This document shows positions 5,907 to 6,279 of a stretch of DNA of 6,279 nt, one piece after another. The stretch lies in assembly GCA_016208645.1 (NCBI GenBank), contig JACQXP010000576.1, forward strand, positions 1 to 6,279, read 5' to 3'. Position 1 is the stretch's first letter. Each line of letters begins with the position of its first letter. The notes under the pieces are model-generated. The model saw only the letters and a program-made list of their open reading frames with translations. It was not told the DNA's origin and ran no database searches. This DNA is from Candidatus Methylomirabilota bacterium (lineage in GTDB: Bacteria > Methylomirabilota > Methylomirabilia > Methylomirabilales > 2-02-FULL-66-22). Position numbers and translations under genes: made by a program.

Positions 5907-6279
5907 CTATGGCCCGGGAGGCCTCGCCTGTCGCCTCCGCCGACGATAGCCGTAGACCTCGATGGCCATATACCCGAGGAAGCAGACCATCAGGATGCCG
6001 ATAAACCAGGTGTAGAACGTCCGGACGTAGAACACGCCGGGCGCGCTCTCCCGGGTCTTCTCGATGTGCACCCGCCCCTCGGCGAACCTGGCCCCCGCCC
6101 CCGGATGGCACTGGCCGCAGGTCGCGGGGAGGTTCGTCTTGGCGACGCGGGAGCGGGGGTCGTTGGACGGCCGGATGTCATGAAAGCCGTGGCAACTGGC
6201 GCAGTTGGCCGCCTCCAAGTTCCCGAACGTTGCCGCGATCCCGTGGAAGCTCTCGGCGTAGGTCTCCTCCCGCTTGGTC
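5907..6279 (-). CDS. Multiheme c-type cytochrome, C-terminal part (5' end outside the window)
   Basis: Only the last 123 residues are present; the frame is open to the window edge, with the first whole codon at 6278. Two CxxCH motifs are visible (CASCH, CGQCH, at window residues 26-30 and 54-58), with SFHG before them and GFHDIRPSNDPRS between them. After the hemes comes FAEGRVHIEKTRES, then one membrane helix (about 83-109) and a very basic tail (RRRRR). This arrangement, including the SFHGIA, CASCHGxHDIRPS and KGKIHV/EGRVHI matches, is the same as the end of the eight-heme cytochrome at 1221-2176, so the two are paralogues and the whole protein is probably a multiheme cytochrome with periplasmic hemes and a C-terminal anchor. 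It precedes the Rieske gene by 27-48 bases, depending on the Rieske start, and is probably co-transcribed, making it a candidate electron acceptor of the complex. Its total heme number cannot be told from here. Confidence 0.88.
   Translation of the reverse strand, partial: TKREETYAESFHGIAATFGNLEAANCASCHGFHDIRPSNDPRSRVAKTNLPATCGQCHPGAGARFAEGRVHIEKTRESAPGVFYVRTFYTWFIGILMVCFLGYMAIEVYGYRRRRRQARPPGP

Overview
The window is one tightly packed block of genes, all on the minus strand, so it reads from position 6279 down to 1. Every gene I can support encodes a membrane or periplasmic redox protein. In order of transcription they are: the C-terminal end of a membrane-anchored multiheme c-type cytochrome (cut by the window edge); a Rieske 2Fe-2S protein; a cytochrome b6-type subunit; a subunit IV-type subunit; a nine-heme c-type cytochrome with a helical tail; a cytochrome b of the FdnI/b561 type; an eight-heme c-type cytochrome whose reading frame is broken; and a second FdnI/b561-type cytochrome b carrying an N-terminal coiled coil. 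No RNA gene, mobile element or CRISPR array was seen.

Layout: from 6279 to 1221 the genes abut or overlap (gaps of 3, 35 and, with the Rieske start chosen here, 48 bases; overlaps of 13, 1 and 20 bases), which strongly suggests one operon. The only sizeable gap is about 100 bases (1120-1220) before the last cytochrome b, and it holds a GC-rich inverted repeat. Positions 1-66 hold nothing I can assign.

How the genes may work together (inference): Rieske, b6 and subunit IV make the quinol-oxidising core of a Rieske/cytochrome b complex of the split b6f architecture. No cytochrome f or c1 is present in the window; the position next to the core is taken by multiheme cytochromes, which probably receive the electrons. 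Downstream the theme 'multiheme c-type cytochrome plus four-helix cytochrome b' occurs twice (nine-heme + cytochrome b; eight-heme + cytochrome b). Each pair resembles a split form of Geobacter CbcL, which fuses a multiheme c domain to a diheme b domain. The two cytochromes b are paralogues, and the partial first cytochrome is a paralogue of the eight-heme one, so the cluster seems to have grown by duplication. A reasonable reading is an inner-membrane quinol-oxidation hub that feeds a periplasmic heme network.

Organism: the DNA is clearly GC-rich and the gene content is that of a Gram-negative-type, respiration-versatile bacterium. Lineages with many such clusters (Rokubacteria/NC10-type Methylomirabilota, Acidobacteriota, Geobacter-like Desulfobacterota) are candidates, but nothing in the window fixes the taxonomy.

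Most notable details: the eight-heme cytochrome has a frame break exactly where the repeat pattern predicts another heme module; the Qo-site PEWY motif of subunit IV reads PAWY; the b6 subunit keeps the cysteine that holds heme ci in b6f complexes; and the last cytochrome b has an unusual charged coiled coil in front.
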